Assembly (NCBI RefSeq): GCF_900277125.1
Contig: NZ_OPYN01000132.1
Span: 80,879-144,878, forward strand
Length of the DNA: 64,000 nt
Source of the DNA: Pseudomonas inefficax
Lineage (GTDB): Bacteria; Pseudomonadota; Gammaproteobacteria; Pseudomonadales; Pseudomonadaceae
Direction of reading: 5' to 3'
Below, piece by piece: positions 1 through 9,709 of the stretch. Within the stretch, counting starts at the first letter, position 1, and each line of letters opens with the position of its first letter. The translations under genes and the position numbers were made by a program. The notes under the pieces were generated by a model. That model saw nothing but the letters and a program-made list of their open reading frames with translations. It was not told where the DNA came from and did no database searches.

Positions 1-37
1 TCCGACTGCCAGCATCTACCCTGCCAGCCAGCAGGGC

Positions 38-784
38 TCAGTCGTATTCCGCCTCTTCGTGTTCACCCAGCAGGCGCCTTTGCCTGGGCGTGGCCACCTC
101 CAGCACCTGCGGGTTGAAGCGCCAGTTCAGGTACGGCGAAAACTTCTGCGCCACCATGCGCCGGCCATAGTGCACTTGCAGCATGTCGCGCGCGCGTGAC
201 TGGGTGCAGTTGGCCCCGCCGCTGTGCCAGACATCGCTGCGAAACACCAGCGCGTCCCCGGCCTTGCACAGCACAGGTTGGGCCTCACGGCCCTGCCAGT
301 GCTGCTCGCCAGCCTGCGGTGGCCGCGCCGCGCGGTGGCTGCCGGGCACAATCCAGGTCGGCCCGATGTGATGGTCGATATCGCTGAGGTACAGCTGCGC
401 AGTCAGGATCTGCGGGGGTTGGGTAAAGTCGCCGCGCTCACTGAGCCAGTCGGGCAACTGCATGGGCAGGTGGTCCAGGTGCAGGGCCATACCGGGGTAG
501 CCCGGGTGGCTGCGCCAGGCGGTCTGGCCGATCACATGGCAATCGGCGCCCAATGCCGCTTCGGCCAAGGCAATCAGTGGCGGCAGGTCGAGAAAGGGCA
601 ACCACAACGGGTTGCGGTTGAACACGCACTTGTAGTGCTCCAGCAGCCCCTGGTAATCCCAGTGGATCGGCTGCAGGTCATCGATGGCGCAGCGCAGCAA
701 GGCGATACGCAAGGGTTCGAGCACATCGGGGAGCAACACATAGCCCCGCTCGTCCAACATCTCCAGCTGAAGATCCAGGCTCAT
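38..784 (-). CDS. Phytanoyl-CoA dioxygenase (PhyH) family protein
   Basis: 248 aa. It resembles the PhyH branch of Fe(II)/2-oxoglutarate dioxygenases. The facial triad is visible as H102-x-D104 (in ALHLDHLP) and distal H187 (in DVWHSGG). R198 downstream could bind 2-oxoglutarate. There is no signal peptide, so it is probably cytosolic. The ATG at 784 has an AAGGAG ribosome site upstream. The substrate cannot be told from sequence: family members hydroxylate acyl-CoAs, ectoine or small secondary metabolites. The neighbour upstream on the same strand (839-1282) is a small exported protein with no obvious link. The fold call is firm; the function is unknown. Confidence 0.85.
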   Translation of the reverse strand: MSLDLQLEMLDERGYVLLPDVLEPLRIALLRCAIDDLQPIHWDYQGLLEHYKCVFNRNPLWLPFLDLPPLIALAEAALGADCHVIGQTAWRSHPGYPGMALHLDHLPMQLPDWLSERGDFTQPPQILTAQLYLSDIDHHIGPTWIVPGSHRAARPPQAGEQHWQGREAQPVLCKAGDALVFRSDVWHSGGANCTQSRARDMLQVHYGRRMVAQKFSPYLNWRFNPQVLEVATPRQRRLLGEHEEAEYD

Positions 785-838
785 GGCGATGCGCTCCTTT
801 TCGGCAGGAGCACATCCGTACTCCTGCCCGTTTTCCCA

Positions 839-1282
839 TCACCGCCAGTTCAGGTTCACGGTAGTGGGGGTCTTGCCATTCACGGTCACCAAATGCTGCA
901 CCGTCTCACCCTGGGCGTTGCCAGTGACTTTGTACTTGCCGGGAGGCAACTGCACATACAGCAGCGGCCCGGCATCCGTGACGCTGAGCACGGGCTGGCC
1001 CTGTGCATTCTGGATGTCGACGGTAGCACCGCTCTGGAACTTGCCTTCCGGGCCGGTGGAGAGTTCCACGTGCAGGTCATAGCCCGGGGTCTTGCGCAGG
1101 GCGTTGGCTTCATCCTGGCCGATGCCGCCTTGCAGGTAGCGGACGCCGTTCTGCTCCTGCTGTTGCAGTTGCACGGCCTGCATGTCGATGGGGGCATTGA
1201 GGTCGGCGGCGGCCGCCAGGGTCCATGGCAGGGCCAGGGTGATCAGCAGCGCCGCGCCGAGGGCATAGTGATGGTTACGCAT
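839..1282 (-). CDS. Small exported carboxypeptidase-regulatory-like protein
   Basis: 147 aa with a clear N-terminal signal peptide ending near LAAAADL (about residues 1-26). The mature part ends in a short beta-sandwich-like stretch of the type DAGPLLYVQLPPGKYKVT, as found in carboxypeptidase regulatory-like (CarboxypepD_reg/SpaA-like) modules. It is probably periplasmic. A perfect AAGGAGGG ribosome site precedes the ATG. No catalytic residues are recognisable. Function unknown. Confidence 0.75.
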   Translation of the reverse strand: MRNHHYALGAALLITLALPWTLAAAADLNAPIDMQAVQLQQQEQNGVRYLQGGIGQDEANALRKTPGYDLHVELSTGPEGKFQSGATVDIQNAQGQPVLSVTDAGPLLYVQLPPGKYKVTGNAQGETVQHLVTVNGKTPTTVNLNWR

Positions 1283-1407
1283 GGTACGACCCTCCTTTCG
1301 AGGATGGCTTACCTATTATCTGATCCTTCGGGCGTAACGGCGTTCGTGTCGATGCATGGTCGGCTGGCTGAAATTCTCTTGGTTAAAGAAAATAGTTAGC
1401 AATAACA

Positions 1408-2274
1408 TCAGCTTGCACGCCATTCTTCGAGCAACTTCACGAACATGCTCAAACTGCGCGATACCGTGCCCCGCCGCCACACCAGCCAGGTTTTCAGGTA
1501 ACGGAAATCCTCCGACATCGGCCAGGCACTGACGGTGCTGCAACCGGGCATGTTGTCGAGCATGCTGCGCGGCATCATGGCCAGGCCGGCACCGGCGCTG
1601 ACGCAGGCCAGCATGCCGTGGTACGACTCCATTTCGTGGATCTTGCCTGGCACCGCCTGATCCTGCACGAACCAGTTCTCGAAGTGGTGGCGGTACGAAC
1701 AGTTGGCGCGAAAGGCATAGATGCTTTCGCCGTTGACGTCCTGGGCGCGGGTTACCGGGGCGTGGTTCAGCGGCGCGATGACCATCATTTCTTCCTCGAA
1801 CACCGGCATGCCCTCCAGCGTCGGGTGCAGCACCGGCCCGTCGACGAACGCCGCGACCAGGCGCCCGGACAGCACGCCTTCGAGCATGGTCCCGGAAGGG
1901 CCGGTGGACAGGTCCAGGTCGACTTTGGGATAGCGCTGGTTGTAGGCCGCCAGCAAGGCCGGAATGCGCACCGCCGCCGTGCTTTCCAGCGACCCCAGGG
2001 CGAAGGTGCCCTGCGGGTCTTCACCGGCCACGGTCAGCCGCGCCTCGTGTACCAGGTCAAGGATGCGCCGGGTGTACTCGAGGAAGTTCCAGCCGGCGGG
2101 GGAAAGGCGCAGGCGGCTCTTTTCGCGGATGAACAACTCCACGCCCAGGTCCTCCTCCAGTTGCTTGATACGCGTGGTCAGGTTCGACGGCACTCGATGG
2201 ATATGCTGCGCAGCGGCACTGATGCTGCCCTGCTCTGCCACGGCCTTGAAGATCTCGAGTTGCACCAGGTCCAC
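1408..2274 (-). CDS. ptrR: LysR-family regulator, PtrR-like
   Basis: 288 aa, GTG start. Residues 1-60 form the LysR winged helix-turn-helix ([20 protein letters not shown]). The remainder is the periplasmic-binding-like effector domain with a conserved [10 protein letters not shown] segment. It is divergent from a succinate-semialdehyde dehydrogenase gene across 107 bp, the arrangement of E. coli ptrR (yneJ) and sad (yneI), where the regulator controls polyamine/4-aminobutyrate breakdown. The gene name is inferred from this pairing. It probably regulates the dehydrogenase and itself from the shared intergenic region. Confidence 0.8.
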   Translation of the reverse strand: MDLVQLEIFKAVAEQGSISAAAQHIHRVPSNLTTRIKQLEEDLGVELFIREKSRLRLSPAGWNFLEYTRRILDLVHEARLTVAGEDPQGTFALGSLESTAAVRIPALLAAYNQRYPKVDLDLSTGPSGTMLEGVLSGRLVAAFVDGPVLHPTLEGMPVFEEEMMVIAPLNHAPVTRAQDVNGESIYAFRANCSYRHHFENWFVQDQAVPGKIHEMESYHGMLACVSAGAGLAMMPRSMLDNMPGCSTVSAWPMSEDFRYLKTWLVWRRGTVSRSLSMFVKLLEEWRAS

Positions 2275-2358
2275 AGCCTTTCTCCAAACGTGAATGTTTC
2301 GCTCATTATTATTCAGTTTTCATTAAAGCCATAGCCCACTAGTCTGGCGTCACGGTTC

Positions 2359-2367
2359 AACAACAAC
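2359..2367 (+). promoter_or_regulatory. Crc/Hfq-type CA motif before sad
   Basis: AACAACAAC lies directly before the GAGAG ribosome site of the dehydrogenase gene. It fits the AAnAAnAA consensus bound by Hfq/Crc in pseudomonads, which represses translation of catabolic genes on preferred carbon sources. This is a motif match only. Confidence 0.5.
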
Positions 2368-2381
2368 GAGAGTGTCCCGCC

Positions 2382-3767
2382 ATGAGCGCGATCAGCAGCC
2401 TGACCCACGCCATCTCCCTCGACCCGTACAGCGGCGAGCAGATCGGCGCCTACCCGTTCGACACCGACGCCGCACTGGAAGCGGCGCTGCAACGCGCCAA
2501 GGTTGGCTACCGCCAGTGGCGCCAGGTGTCGCTGGGTCAGCGCAGCGAGTACCTGCTTGCCCTGGCCAGCACCCTCGAAACCAAGGCCGAAGCCTTCGCG
2601 CAAATGATCAGCCGCGAAATCGGCAAGCCTGTCACCCAGGCCCGTGGTGAAGTCAGCAAGTGCGTCGGCCTGTGCCGCTGGTACGCCGAACACGGCCCGG
2701 CCATGCTCGCCCCCGAGCCGACCCAGGTCGAGAAAGCCCGCATCGAGTATCGCCCGCTGGGCCCGATCCTGGCGGTGATGCCATGGAACTTCCCGGTCTG
2801 GCAGGTACTGCGCGGCGCCGTGCCGGCGATCCTGGCCGGCAACACCTATGTACTCAAGCACGCGCCGAACGTGATGGGCAGCGCTTACCTGCTGGGCGAG
2901 CTGTTCAAGGATGCCGGCCTGCCGGAAGGCGTGTTCGAGGTGCTGAACGTGACCCCGGACGGCGTCACCCGCGCCATCAACGACCCGCGCATCGCCGCGG
3001 TGACTCTGACCGGCAGCGTGCGTGCCGGTATGGCGATCGGTGCACAAGCCGGCGCCGCGCTGAAGAAGTGCGTGCTGGAGCTGGGTGGTTCCGACCCGTT
3101 CATCGTGCTGGCCGACGCCGACCTGGATGCCGCCGTGAAGGCTGCGGTGATCGGCCGTTACCAGAACACCGGCCAGGTCTGCGCTGCGGCCAAGCGCCTC
3201 ATCGTGGAGGAAAGCATCGTTGACGAATTCACCCGCAAGTTCGTCGAGGCCACTCGCGAGCTGAAAATCGGCAACCCACTGGAAGACGACACCTACATCG
3301 GCCCGATGGCCCGTTACGACCTGCGCGACGAGCTGGATGGCCAGGTCCAGGCGACCCTCGCCGAAGGCGCCACCCTGCTGCTGGGTGGCCACAAGGTCGA
3401 AGGCGTGGCCAACTTCTACGCGCCGACCGTGTTCGCCAACGTCACCCCGGACATGACCGCGTTCAAACAGGAGCTGTTCGGCCCGGTGGCGGCGATCATC
3501 AGCGCACGGGATGCGGAGCATGCGGTGGAGCTGGCCAACGACAGCGAATTCGGCCTGGCCTCGACCATCTACACCGCCGACTACGCGTTGGCCGAACGCA
3601 TGACCGCGGCGCTGGATACCGGCGGCGTGTTCATCAACGGCTATTGCGCTTCCGACCCCCGCGTGGCGTTTGGCGGGGTGAAGAAGAGCGGCTTCGGGCG
3701 TGAGCTGTCGCACTTTGGTGTGCGTGAGTTCACCAATGCCCAGACTGTGTGGCTGGACCGTAACTGA
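2382..3767 (+). CDS. sad: NAD(P)-dependent succinate-semialdehyde dehydrogenase (Sad type)
   Basis: 461 aa, full length for the aldehyde dehydrogenase superfamily. Visible active-site elements are N136 (in PWNFPVW), E233 (in LELGGSDP) and the nucleophile C267 (in NTGQVCAAAKR). It oxidises succinate semialdehyde to succinate, the last step from putrescine or 4-aminobutyrate to the TCA cycle. The assignment to the Sad/YneI subgroup rests on the short length and the divergent PtrR-like regulator. The polyamine genes at 7-11 kb fit the same pathway. A REP pair separates it from the convergent helicase gene. Confidence 0.88.
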   Translation: MSAISSLTHAISLDPYSGEQIGAYPFDTDAALEAALQRAKVGYRQWRQVSLGQRSEYLLALASTLETKAEAFAQMISREIGKPVTQARGEVSKCVGLCRWYAEHGPAMLAPEPTQVEKARIEYRPLGPILAVMPWNFPVWQVLRGAVPAILAGNTYVLKHAPNVMGSAYLLGELFKDAGLPEGVFEVLNVTPDGVTRAINDPRIAAVTLTGSVRAGMAIGAQAGAALKKCVLELGGSDPFIVLADADLDAAVKAAVIGRYQNTGQVCAAAKRLIVEESIVDEFTRKFVEATRELKIGNPLEDDTYIGPMARYDLRDELDGQVQATLAEGATLLLGGHKVEGVANFYAPTVFANVTPDMTAFKQELFGPVAAIISARDAEHAVELANDSEFGLASTIYTADYALAERMTAALDTGGVFINGYCASDPRVAFGGVKKSGFGRELSHFGVREFTNAQTVWLDRN

Positions 3768-3776
3768 TTGGCAATT

Positions 3777-3875
3777 GGGGCTGCGTTGCAGCCCTTCGCG
3801 GGCACGCCCGCTCCCACGGATTGGCGCATTACCTGTGGGAGCGGGCGTGCCCGCGAAGGGCCGCAAGGCGGCCCC
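3777..3875. repeat. REP pair (BIME) between convergent genes
   Basis: Two inverted copies of the pseudomonad REP (core GCGGGCACGCCCGCTCCCAC and its complement) face each other with flanking GGGGC/GCCCC arms. The element fills the gap between the stops of sad and the helicase gene and may serve as a bidirectional terminator. Confidence 0.9.
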
Positions 3876-3881
3876 AGGGCC

Positions 3882-5792
3882 TCAATCCCGAACCTGGTCC
3901 TTGACCCAGTCCAGCATCCCCCCCGGCACGATCAGTTCATGCCGCGCCCGCGAACAGGCGGTATACAGCCCCGCCAGCATCCGCGCCCGTTCATTGCGGT
4001 TGCCCGCCACCTGCGGCGCTACCATCAGCTCCGGCGATACCATCACCCGAGCGAATTCCATGTTCTTCACATCCCGCACCCGCCCCAGGAACAACTTGGG
4101 TGCCTTGTCCCAGCGGTAACGGCTCTTGGCCCTGGCAAAGTGCTCTGGCGTGTAGCCCTTGCGCAACATGTTGGCCACTGCGACGAACGCCTTGTCATCA
4201 CCCTTGTCCTGCTCCAGCGCCTGCCAGCTGGCATAGCGGAACAGCATCGGGTGACGCGGCCGGGTGCCATGGCGGTACAACTCGATGCAGTCTTCGACGA
4301 ACAGCTCGAAGTCCTTGCGCGCGCTTTTCAGCAGCACGAACGGCACGCCCTGGTGGGTCAGGCGCTGGAACCAGCCAAACAGGCCCCATTCATCGTCGAC
4401 GATCAGCGCTGTAGGTTGTTCCGGCACGCTCACCGTATCGAAGAAACTGACCCGGGTGTAATGCTCGGCGCTGCCACTGAAGGCTGCCTGGATCGACGCC
4501 GGGTGGGCCTGGATCAGTGGGTTGAGCACGTTATCCATCGCCGGCCCGGCCCGCAGTGAGTGGTCGATGTAACGCTGGCGGATGAAACCGCCATGGTGCG
4601 CGCTGAGGCCATTGAGGTTCTGCAGCTCGTCACCCAGGGCAATGATCGACTGCGGGCTGCGGTCGAGCACGCCAAGCATCGGTGCCGACAGCTCGTGGGC
4701 CTCGTCGACGATGACATGGGTGTAGCGGCTGTCGATCACATGAGCGGTCAGCGACAGCAGTTTGACCCGGTGGTAGTCGCGCACCGGCAACTGGATTTCC
4801 CGTGCCGACGGGCGAATCAGCTCCTGCCAGTACAGGCGCGCCTTTTCCAGCAGCACTTCCTGGTCCAGTGGCGTGGTTCCCGGCCCGGCCCAGGGCAGGT
4901 GGTGCACCTGCAGCTGGGTGTCGGCACTGTGGCAGAACGTGCGTACTGCGCGGATGCACAAGGCAACCACATCACGCGCGGCGAGTGGGCCGATGTCGGG
5001 GATGGCCAGCCAACGTACCACCTGCGCATCCTGCGGGCGCCACGAAAGCTTGGTGCGATACGGGTCGCGCAAGCGCCAGCCATTGCTGGTGAGGTCGCGG
5101 TTGAGCAGCTCGTCGGCGAGCTGGCCAAAGGTCAGCGCGGTGTAGGCGGCAGCGTCCTTGACCCGCGCCTGCAGGGCACGCAGCTGGCCTTCGGTCAAGG
5201 CCAGCAACAGTGTGCGCTGCGGGTCCAGCAGGCGGGCGAACTGGTGAATCAGGAAGGTCTTGCCGGTGCCGGCAAAGCCCTGTACCGCCACCGACTCATC
5301 GATACCACTGAGGAATTCGCGCAGCAGGCGGTTCTGTTGGTCGCTGAGCATCAGGTCGCTGGCCAGGGAGGGCAGGTACACCGGATGCAGCGGGGTTGCT
5401 CGCTGGCGGTAGCTGTCGGCGAACTGGAAGTTCCATTGGCCCTCGGCGTCCAGCAGCTCGTCGGCCTGGTACGCCACCTCGGTCGACAGCAGTGCGATAC
5501 CGTTTTCGCCCAGCATGCCCAGGCCCACGGCGAAGGCTTCGCGATCGAAGTGTTGCGCTACCTGGCCCTGGAAGCGCCCCGGTGCGGCGCTTTCGACCTC
5601 GTTGGCAATGCGCACTATTTCGGCAAAGCGGCGCTCCTGGGCATCCGCCGAGGCGGTGGCGGGCTGGCGCGGCAGGTTCTGCACGAACAGCACTGCGGCG
5701 GCGTCGAGGACGCTGGCTGTGGTGAAGAAATCGGTAGTGGGCTCGCTGGCGAGGCTGTCGGCCTGGTCACTGGGCAAAGGCAGGTAGAACAT
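3882..5792 (-). CDS. UvrD/PcrA-like superfamily 1 helicase / ATPase
   Basis: 636 aa from the ATG at 5792 (start MFYLPLPS). The open frame runs 35 codons further upstream, but that part translates a REP element and is not credible protein. Walker A is FAGTGKT with K178. Walker B is VIVDEAHEL (D363-E364-A365-H366). The C terminus holds the helicase VI-like segment LYTACSRARHEL. The first 150 residues carry no domain I recognise. It is likely a cytosolic nucleic-acid helicase or AAA ATPase of the UvrD-C group that occurs singly in pseudomonads. No partner nuclease is adjacent, so a defence role is not supported. Confidence 0.8.
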   Translation of the reverse strand: MFYLPLPSDQADSLASEPTTDFFTTASVLDAAAVLFVQNLPRQPATASADAQERRFAEIVRIANEVESAAPGRFQGQVAQHFDREAFAVGLGMLGENGIALLSTEVAYQADELLDAEGQWNFQFADSYRQRATPLHPVYLPSLASDLMLSDQQNRLLREFLSGIDESVAVQGFAGTGKTFLIHQFARLLDPQRTLLLALTEGQLRALQARVKDAAAYTALTFGQLADELLNRDLTSNGWRLRDPYRTKLSWRPQDAQVVRWLAIPDIGPLAARDVVALCIRAVRTFCHSADTQLQVHHLPWAGPGTTPLDQEVLLEKARLYWQELIRPSAREIQLPVRDYHRVKLLSLTAHVIDSRYTHVIVDEAHELSAPMLGVLDRSPQSIIALGDELQNLNGLSAHHGGFIRQRYIDHSLRAGPAMDNVLNPLIQAHPASIQAAFSGSAEHYTRVSFFDTVSVPEQPTALIVDDEWGLFGWFQRLTHQGVPFVLLKSARKDFELFVEDCIELYRHGTRPRHPMLFRYASWQALEQDKGDDKAFVAVANMLRKGYTPEHFARAKSRYRWDKAPKLFLGRVRDVKNMEFARVMVSPELMVAPQVAGNRNERARMLAGLYTACSRARHELIVPGGMLDWVKDQVRD

Positions 5793-5865
5793 CGGCACCT
5801 CGGGTGGAATCAGGGCGGCACGATAGCAATTTTCGCGGTGGATTGCTGGGTTGTGTAGTGCCTGG

Positions 5866-5963
5866 GCCGGCCTCTTCGCGGGTAAACCCGCTCCCACAGG
5901 GACCTCATAACGCCTGGCCCTGAGGTAATCCTGTGGGAGCGGGCAAGCCCGCGAAGAGGCCAG
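5866..5963. repeat. REP pair (BIME)
   Basis: Inverted REPs (core TCGCGGGTAAACCCGCTCCC and complement), bounded by GGCCGGCCTC/GAGGCCAGC arms. It lies between the AraC gene's stop and the helicase start and overlaps the false 5' extension of the helicase frame. Confidence 0.9.
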
Positions 5964-5979
5964 CAGCTACACCATCAAG

Positions 5980-6879
5980 TCAGCCCCTGCCCCGCTTCAA
6001 GGTCTCACTGGGAAACTCCTTGAACAACTGCCGATAACTCTCTGAAAACCTTCCCAAATGCCAGAACGACCAGCGCATCGCTACCTCGGCTACGGTCACC
6101 CCACCACCACGCAACAAATCGCGCCGCGCACCGTTCAGCCGGCGCAGGCGCAACCAGTGCGCCGGCGGCATCCCGGTAAAACCCTTGAAGGCTTGCTGCA
6201 ACTGGCGCAGGGAAACCCCCGCCACATCCGCCAGCTCCACCAGGTTAAGCGTTTCCTCCGGGCAGTCGGCCGCCCACTCGCTCACCCGGCGCATGATCGC
6301 CCGTTCCTCGTCACGTCGGCCCAACGCCACGCCCTGCAGGCGCTGGCAGGCGTTGTCGAGAATGAACAGGCAGTCCTCCAGCAACTGCTCCGCCAGGGCC
6401 TGCCCCTGCAGCGGGCAATCCGCCTCGCCCAGGCGGGTCAGTGTCGCGCTCAGCCAGCTGCCGAACAGCGCATTCTGCCCGCTGCCCAGCGGCACCATGA
6501 ACAACCCTTCCAGGCGCTGCGGGTCCAGCCCATGGCGGGCCAGGAAGGCCTGGTCGAACACGACCGCCACTTCCTGGTAGTTCTCCGGCGTGATCCAGAT
6601 GTTGCGGCTCTGTTCGTTCAGCAGGTACAGGCTGTTCTCGCTGCGGTCGAAGCAGAACGCCAGCGAACCGCTCGGCGCACGGAAAAACTGCTCCACCCGG
6701 GTGTTCAGCCGCTCCTCGTACACCTCTACCCCGTCCAGCCCCAGACAACGCAGCTCACCGCTGAAATGCCCGGGCGACATCTGCCGGTACTGCTGCTGCC
6801 AGCCAGGGGTGGCACGTACTTGCTCGGTAACGTCGGTGGTGTGGAAAGCCTGGACTTGCAGGGCATTGGCGGTTGTCAC
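5980..6879 (-). CDS. AraC-family regulator of the polyamine module
   Basis: 299 aa from a GTG at 6879 (start VTTANALQ) with AGGA upstream. The long open frame continuing upstream is antisense to the ligase gene and is rejected. The C-terminal ~100 residues hold two helix-turn-helix units (LADVAGVSLRQLQQAFKGF and VAEVAMRWSFWHLGRFSES), typical of AraC/XylS. The N-terminal 190 residues are an unassigned effector domain seen in pseudomonad regulators of amine catabolism. It is divergent from the glutamine-synthetase-like gene and probably activates the 7063-11005 genes. Confidence 0.85.
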   Translation of the reverse strand: MTTANALQVQAFHTTDVTEQVRATPGWQQQYRQMSPGHFSGELRCLGLDGVEVYEERLNTRVEQFFRAPSGSLAFCFDRSENSLYLLNEQSRNIWITPENYQEVAVVFDQAFLARHGLDPQRLEGLFMVPLGSGQNALFGSWLSATLTRLGEADCPLQGQALAEQLLEDCLFILDNACQRLQGVALGRRDEERAIMRRVSEWAADCPEETLNLVELADVAGVSLRQLQQAFKGFTGMPPAHWLRLRRLNGARRDLLRGGGVTVAEVAMRWSFWHLGRFSESYRQLFKEFPSETLKRGRG

Positions 6880-6892
6880 GCTCGGTCCTAGT

Positions 6893-6917
6893 TGCACTCT
6901 TTTGGTGCATTCATTGC
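6893..6917 (+). promoter_or_regulatory. Candidate NtrC-like dyad overlapping a sigma-54-like promoter
   Basis: TGCACTCTTTTGGTGCA (6893-6909) matches the NtrC consensus TGCACC-N4-TGGTGCA at all fixed positions but one. TGGTGCATTCATTGC (6903-6917) has the GG and GC of a -24/-12 sigma-54 promoter at the exact spacing, though the four bases after TGG differ from consensus. It lies between the divergent AraC and ligase genes. The two readings overlap, so at most one may be functional. Confidence 0.4.
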
Positions 6918-7062
6918 CGGAGAAAGTGGATAGATCAGCCTTGCGGGCTGCGACCAAGATAGTCTCCAGCGCGTCACCTGGGAAGCGGGACGCCTTCGAA
7001 ACCGTATGACGGTTTGCGCTGACACGCTCGCTCCCACACAAAAACCCAACCAAGAGGTCTGT

Positions 7063-8421
7063 ATGAACGCCCCCTTCGATCAGCTGTCCACCTGGCTGAA
7101 AGAACACCGGATCACCGAAGTCGAATGCGTGATCAGCGACCTGACCGGCATCGCCCGCGGCAAGATCGCGCCCACCGCCAAGTTTCTCCACGAGCGTGGC
7201 ATGCGCCTGCCCGAGAGCGTGCTGTTGCAGACGGTCACCGGCGACTACGTCGACGATGACATCTACTACAACCTGCTCGATGCCGCCGACATCGACATGG
7301 TCTGCCGCCCTGACCCGGCCGCCGTGTACCAGATCCCGTGGGCGATCGAGCCGACCGCGATCGTGATCCACGACACCTTCGACAAGCAAGGCAACCCCAT
7401 CGAGCTGTCGCCGCGCAACGTGCTGAAGAAAGTGCTCAAGCTGTATGCCGACAAAGGCTGGCAGCCAATCGTGGCGCCTGAGATGGAGTTCTACCTGACC
7501 CAGCGCTGCGAAGACCCGGACTTGCCACTGCAAGTACCGCTGGGGCGTTCCGGCCGTGCCGAAAGCGGCCGCCAATCGTTCTCGATCGATGCCGCCAACG
7601 AGTTCGACCCGCTGTTCGAAGACGTCTACGACTGGTGCGAGATCCAGGGCCTGGACCTGGACACGCTGATCCATGAAGACGGCCCGGCGCAAATGGAGAT
7701 CAATTTCCGCCATGGCGACGCCCTGGACCTGGCCGACCAGATCACCGTGTTCAAGCGCACCATGCGTGAAGCCGCGCTCAAGCACAACGTGGCCGCCACC
7801 TTCATGGCCAAGCCGATCACCGACGAGCCCGGCAGTGCCATGCACCTGCACCAGAGCGTGGTCGACATCGCCACCGGCAAGCCGATCTTCGCCAATGAAG
7901 ACGGCAGCATGAGCCAGCTGTTCCTGTACCACATCGGCGGGTTGCAGAAGTACATCCCCAAGCTGCTGCCGATGTTCGCGCCCAACGTCAACTCGTTCCG
8001 CCGCTTCCTGCCGGACACCTCGGCGCCGGTGAACGTCGAGTGGGGTGAAGAGAACCGCACAGCCGGCCTGCGCGTGCCCACCTCCAGCCCCGAGGCGATG
8101 CGTGTGGAAAACCGCCTGCCGGGCGCCGATGCCAACCCGTACCTGGCCATCGCCGCCAGCCTGCTGTGCGGCTATCTGGGCATGGTCGAGCGCATCGAGC
8201 CCAGTGCGCCGGTGCAGGGCCGTGCCTATGAGCGGCGCAACCTGCGCCTGCCGATCACCATCGAGGACGCCCTGCAGCACATGGAAGACTGCGAAACCGT
8301 GCAACAGTACCTGGGCAAGCAGTTCGTCCAGGGTTACGTAGCGGTCAAGCGCGCCGAGCACGAGAACTACAAGCGCGTGATCAGCTCGTGGGAGCGTGAA
8401 TTCCTGATGCTGAGCGTGTAA
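7063..8421 (+). CDS. Glutamine-synthetase family gamma-glutamylpolyamine ligase
   Basis: 452 aa from ATG 7063 (MNAPFDQL), preceded by AAGAGGT. It has the glutamine synthetase fold: beta-grasp N domain (VISDLTGIARGK), catalytic acids in PEMEFYL and AQMEINF, the ATP/glutamate segment GSAMHLHQS, and ENRTAGLRVP. The sequence is of the PuuA/SpuB class, which attaches glutamate to putrescine, spermidine or other amines at ATP cost, rather than true GlnA. The amine-binding protein and FAD oxidase that follow support a gamma-glutamylated amine pathway. The exact amine is not determinable. Confidence 0.88.
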   Translation: MNAPFDQLSTWLKEHRITEVECVISDLTGIARGKIAPTAKFLHERGMRLPESVLLQTVTGDYVDDDIYYNLLDAADIDMVCRPDPAAVYQIPWAIEPTAIVIHDTFDKQGNPIELSPRNVLKKVLKLYADKGWQPIVAPEMEFYLTQRCEDPDLPLQVPLGRSGRAESGRQSFSIDAANEFDPLFEDVYDWCEIQGLDLDTLIHEDGPAQMEINFRHGDALDLADQITVFKRTMREAALKHNVAATFMAKPITDEPGSAMHLHQSVVDIATGKPIFANEDGSMSQLFLYHIGGLQKYIPKLLPMFAPNVNSFRRFLPDTSAPVNVEWGEENRTAGLRVPTSSPEAMRVENRLPGADANPYLAIAASLLCGYLGMVERIEPSAPVQGRAYERRNLRLPITIEDALQHMEDCETVQQYLGKQFVQGYVAVKRAEHENYKRVISSWEREFLMLSV

Positions 8422-8443
8422 TCACCAAGGCATGCACTGGACC

Positions 8444-9696
<1,253 letters not shown>

Positions 9697-9709
9697 GTCG
9701 AGAACGCCC

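Noticed and set aside
3882..5792. Helicase as part of an antiphage defence system
   Set aside because: No nuclease, methylase or other defence gene is adjacent; neighbours are metabolic genes separated by REPs.
5793..5897. 35-codon N-terminal extension of the helicase
   Set aside because: Translates a REP element (MGAGLPAK...) and lacks a ribosome site; start placed at 5792.
6880..8361. Long 5' extension of the AraC frame
   Set aside because: Antisense to the glutamine-synthetase-like gene. The GTG at 6879 with AGGA gives a normal 299-residue regulator.
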